Shown here: positions 5,206-5,915 of the stretch, in pieces
Position numbering within the stretch: position 1 is the stretch's first letter
Layout of the letters: every line of letters begins with the position of its first letter
Assembly (NCBI GenBank): GCA_002453315.1
Contig: DKGO01000103.1
Span: 1-5,915 of the forward strand
DNA length: 5,915 nt
DNA from: Caryophanales bacterium UBA6768
GTDB lineage: Bacteria; Bacillota; Bacilli; Bacillales_D; Amphibacillaceae
Direction of reading: 5' to 3'
The notes under the pieces: model-generated
Seen by the model: the letters and a program-made list of their open reading frames with translations, nothing else
Told to the model about the DNA's origin: nothing
Databases searched by the model: none
Translations under genes and position numbers: made by a program

Positions 5206-5915
5206 TAAAGCATGGGACATTCTTTTCGAACGGCATCATATTTTGCGCCATATTGAACAGAGTGGTTATTTCATTATCCATGCAAAAGAAATAAAGAAAG
5301 AACGCGAACCAAGGTTAATGGCTAAGTTTGACCATTCAAAACACTTGCCAAAGCTATTTAAACAACACGGCTTGTCTATTTTGCCGATTTCACGTTCAAG
5401 TTATATGATCGGGAAATTTAATGCATATGAAAAAGTGATATATAATGAACAATTAAAACCGAAAAAAATTAACTTTCCGACGACGATTACGACCATCGAT
5501 CCAACGCATTTATATTCAGAGAGTTCTGCACTTCACTGTGCTTATCTTACGGGCATGATTGACGATCTAATTGGAGAGAAAGCATTTCATACGATTTCAG
5601 GAAGAATGTCGTCACAAGAATTTGAGTTCGATCTTCATATGCGGAGTGGGAACGAGGAGCGAGTTACAGTCAAGAATTCACAAATTGAAATTGATGGTGG
5701 TTATGAAAGTGAAAATAAATTTATGCTTGTTGAGGCCAAAAATCAAGCGGTTCAAGACTTTCTCATTAGACAAATTTTTTATCCGTATCGATTATGGCGG
5801 AGGAAAACAAATAAGAAAGTAAAACCAGTCTTTTTTACATATTCGAATGATATTTTCAGTTTTTTCGTGTATGAATTTAACGATGATAGCAACTATCATT
5901 CACTACGGCTTGTTG
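5192..5915 (+). CDS. Type II restriction endonuclease candidate, PD-(D/E)xK type, 3' end outside window
   Basis: The frame opens with ATG at 5192 inside the methylase gene, after GGTGAGG at 5181-5187 with 4 nt spacing. It stays open for 241 codons to the window edge, so the C-terminus is missing. The first 70 or so residues (AWDILFERHHILRHIEQSGY at 7-26, then a basic stretch) could be a DNA-binding domain. The nuclease signature is in the second half: EFEFDL (144-149), then QIEID168GG, then LVE181-A-K183 on a predicted strand, then a helix with RQIFYPYR (193-200). This D...ExK order and following Q-xx-Y are common in restriction and repair nucleases. The overlap with a DpnM-type methylase indicates a restriction partner, probably cutting at GATC. 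It does not resemble the DpnII, MboI or Sau3AI endonucleases as I know them. Function is inferred from motif and context. Confidence 0.8.
   Translation, partial: MTFNDKAWDILFERHHILRHIEQSGYFIIHAKEIKKEREPRLMAKFDHSKHLPKLFKQHGLSILPISRSSYMIGKFNAYEKVIYNEQLKPKKINFPTTITTIDPTHLYSESSALHCAYLTGMIDDLIGEKAFHTISGRMSSQEFEFDLHMRSGNEERVTVKNSQIEIDGGYESENKFMLVEAKNQAVQDFLIRQIFYPYRLWRRKTNKKVKPVFFTYSNDIFSFFVYEFNDDSNYHSLRLV

Noticed and set aside
5571..5822. Plus-strand open frame of 83 codons
   Set aside because: It overlaps the endonuclease frame, which is open across the whole region and carries the nuclease motifs. No ribosome binding site is seen for the alternative.
1..5915. CRISPR arrays, tRNA or rRNA genes, complete insertion sequences
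   Set aside because: I saw no regularly spaced repeats, no cloverleaf or rRNA-like stretch, and no transposase with terminal inverted repeats.

Overview
The window looks like a piece of a low-GC Gram-positive chromosome, most likely a Bacillus or close Bacillaceae relative. The evidence is the AT-rich sequence, strong AGGAGG-type ribosome binding sites, TATAAT-type promoters and the gene families present: an lmo0937-type membrane peptide, a GsiB-like KGG-repeat stress protein, a YrhK-family protein and a DpnM-type methylase. The first 14 bases match the 3' end of an Illumina TruSeq adapter, so the left edge is probably a contig end with untrimmed adapter.

Left block (about 170-1824, + strand): a 48-residue lmo0937-family membrane peptide and its terminator, then a membrane-anchored phospholipase D superfamily protein with two HKD-type motifs. 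Middle block (1915-3034, - strand): a KGG-repeat general stress protein and, downstream of it, an unrecognised 177-residue protein with an HELGH zinc-protease motif. Each has its own promoter candidate and its own terminator. The stress gene's promoter candidate has its -10 box in the spacer of a 10-bp perfect inverted repeat, which suggests an operator.

Right-centre block (3416-3909, + strand): two small membrane proteins overlapping by ATGA, the second from the YrhK family, probably translationally coupled, followed by a long imperfect terminator-like stem. They are flanked by two gene-poor stretches (2938-3415 and 3910-4359) with short overlapping open frames that look like decayed coding sequence; I could not identify these.

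Right block (4309-5915, + strand): an extended -10 promoter drives a GATC-type (DpnM/Dam-like) adenine methyltransferase. It overlaps by 14 nt a second gene that runs off the window and carries a PD-(D/E)xK-type signature. Together they look like a type II restriction-modification operon. The endonuclease does not resemble the DpnII/MboI sequences I know, and is the most interesting item here. Its specificity is inferred only from the methylase.
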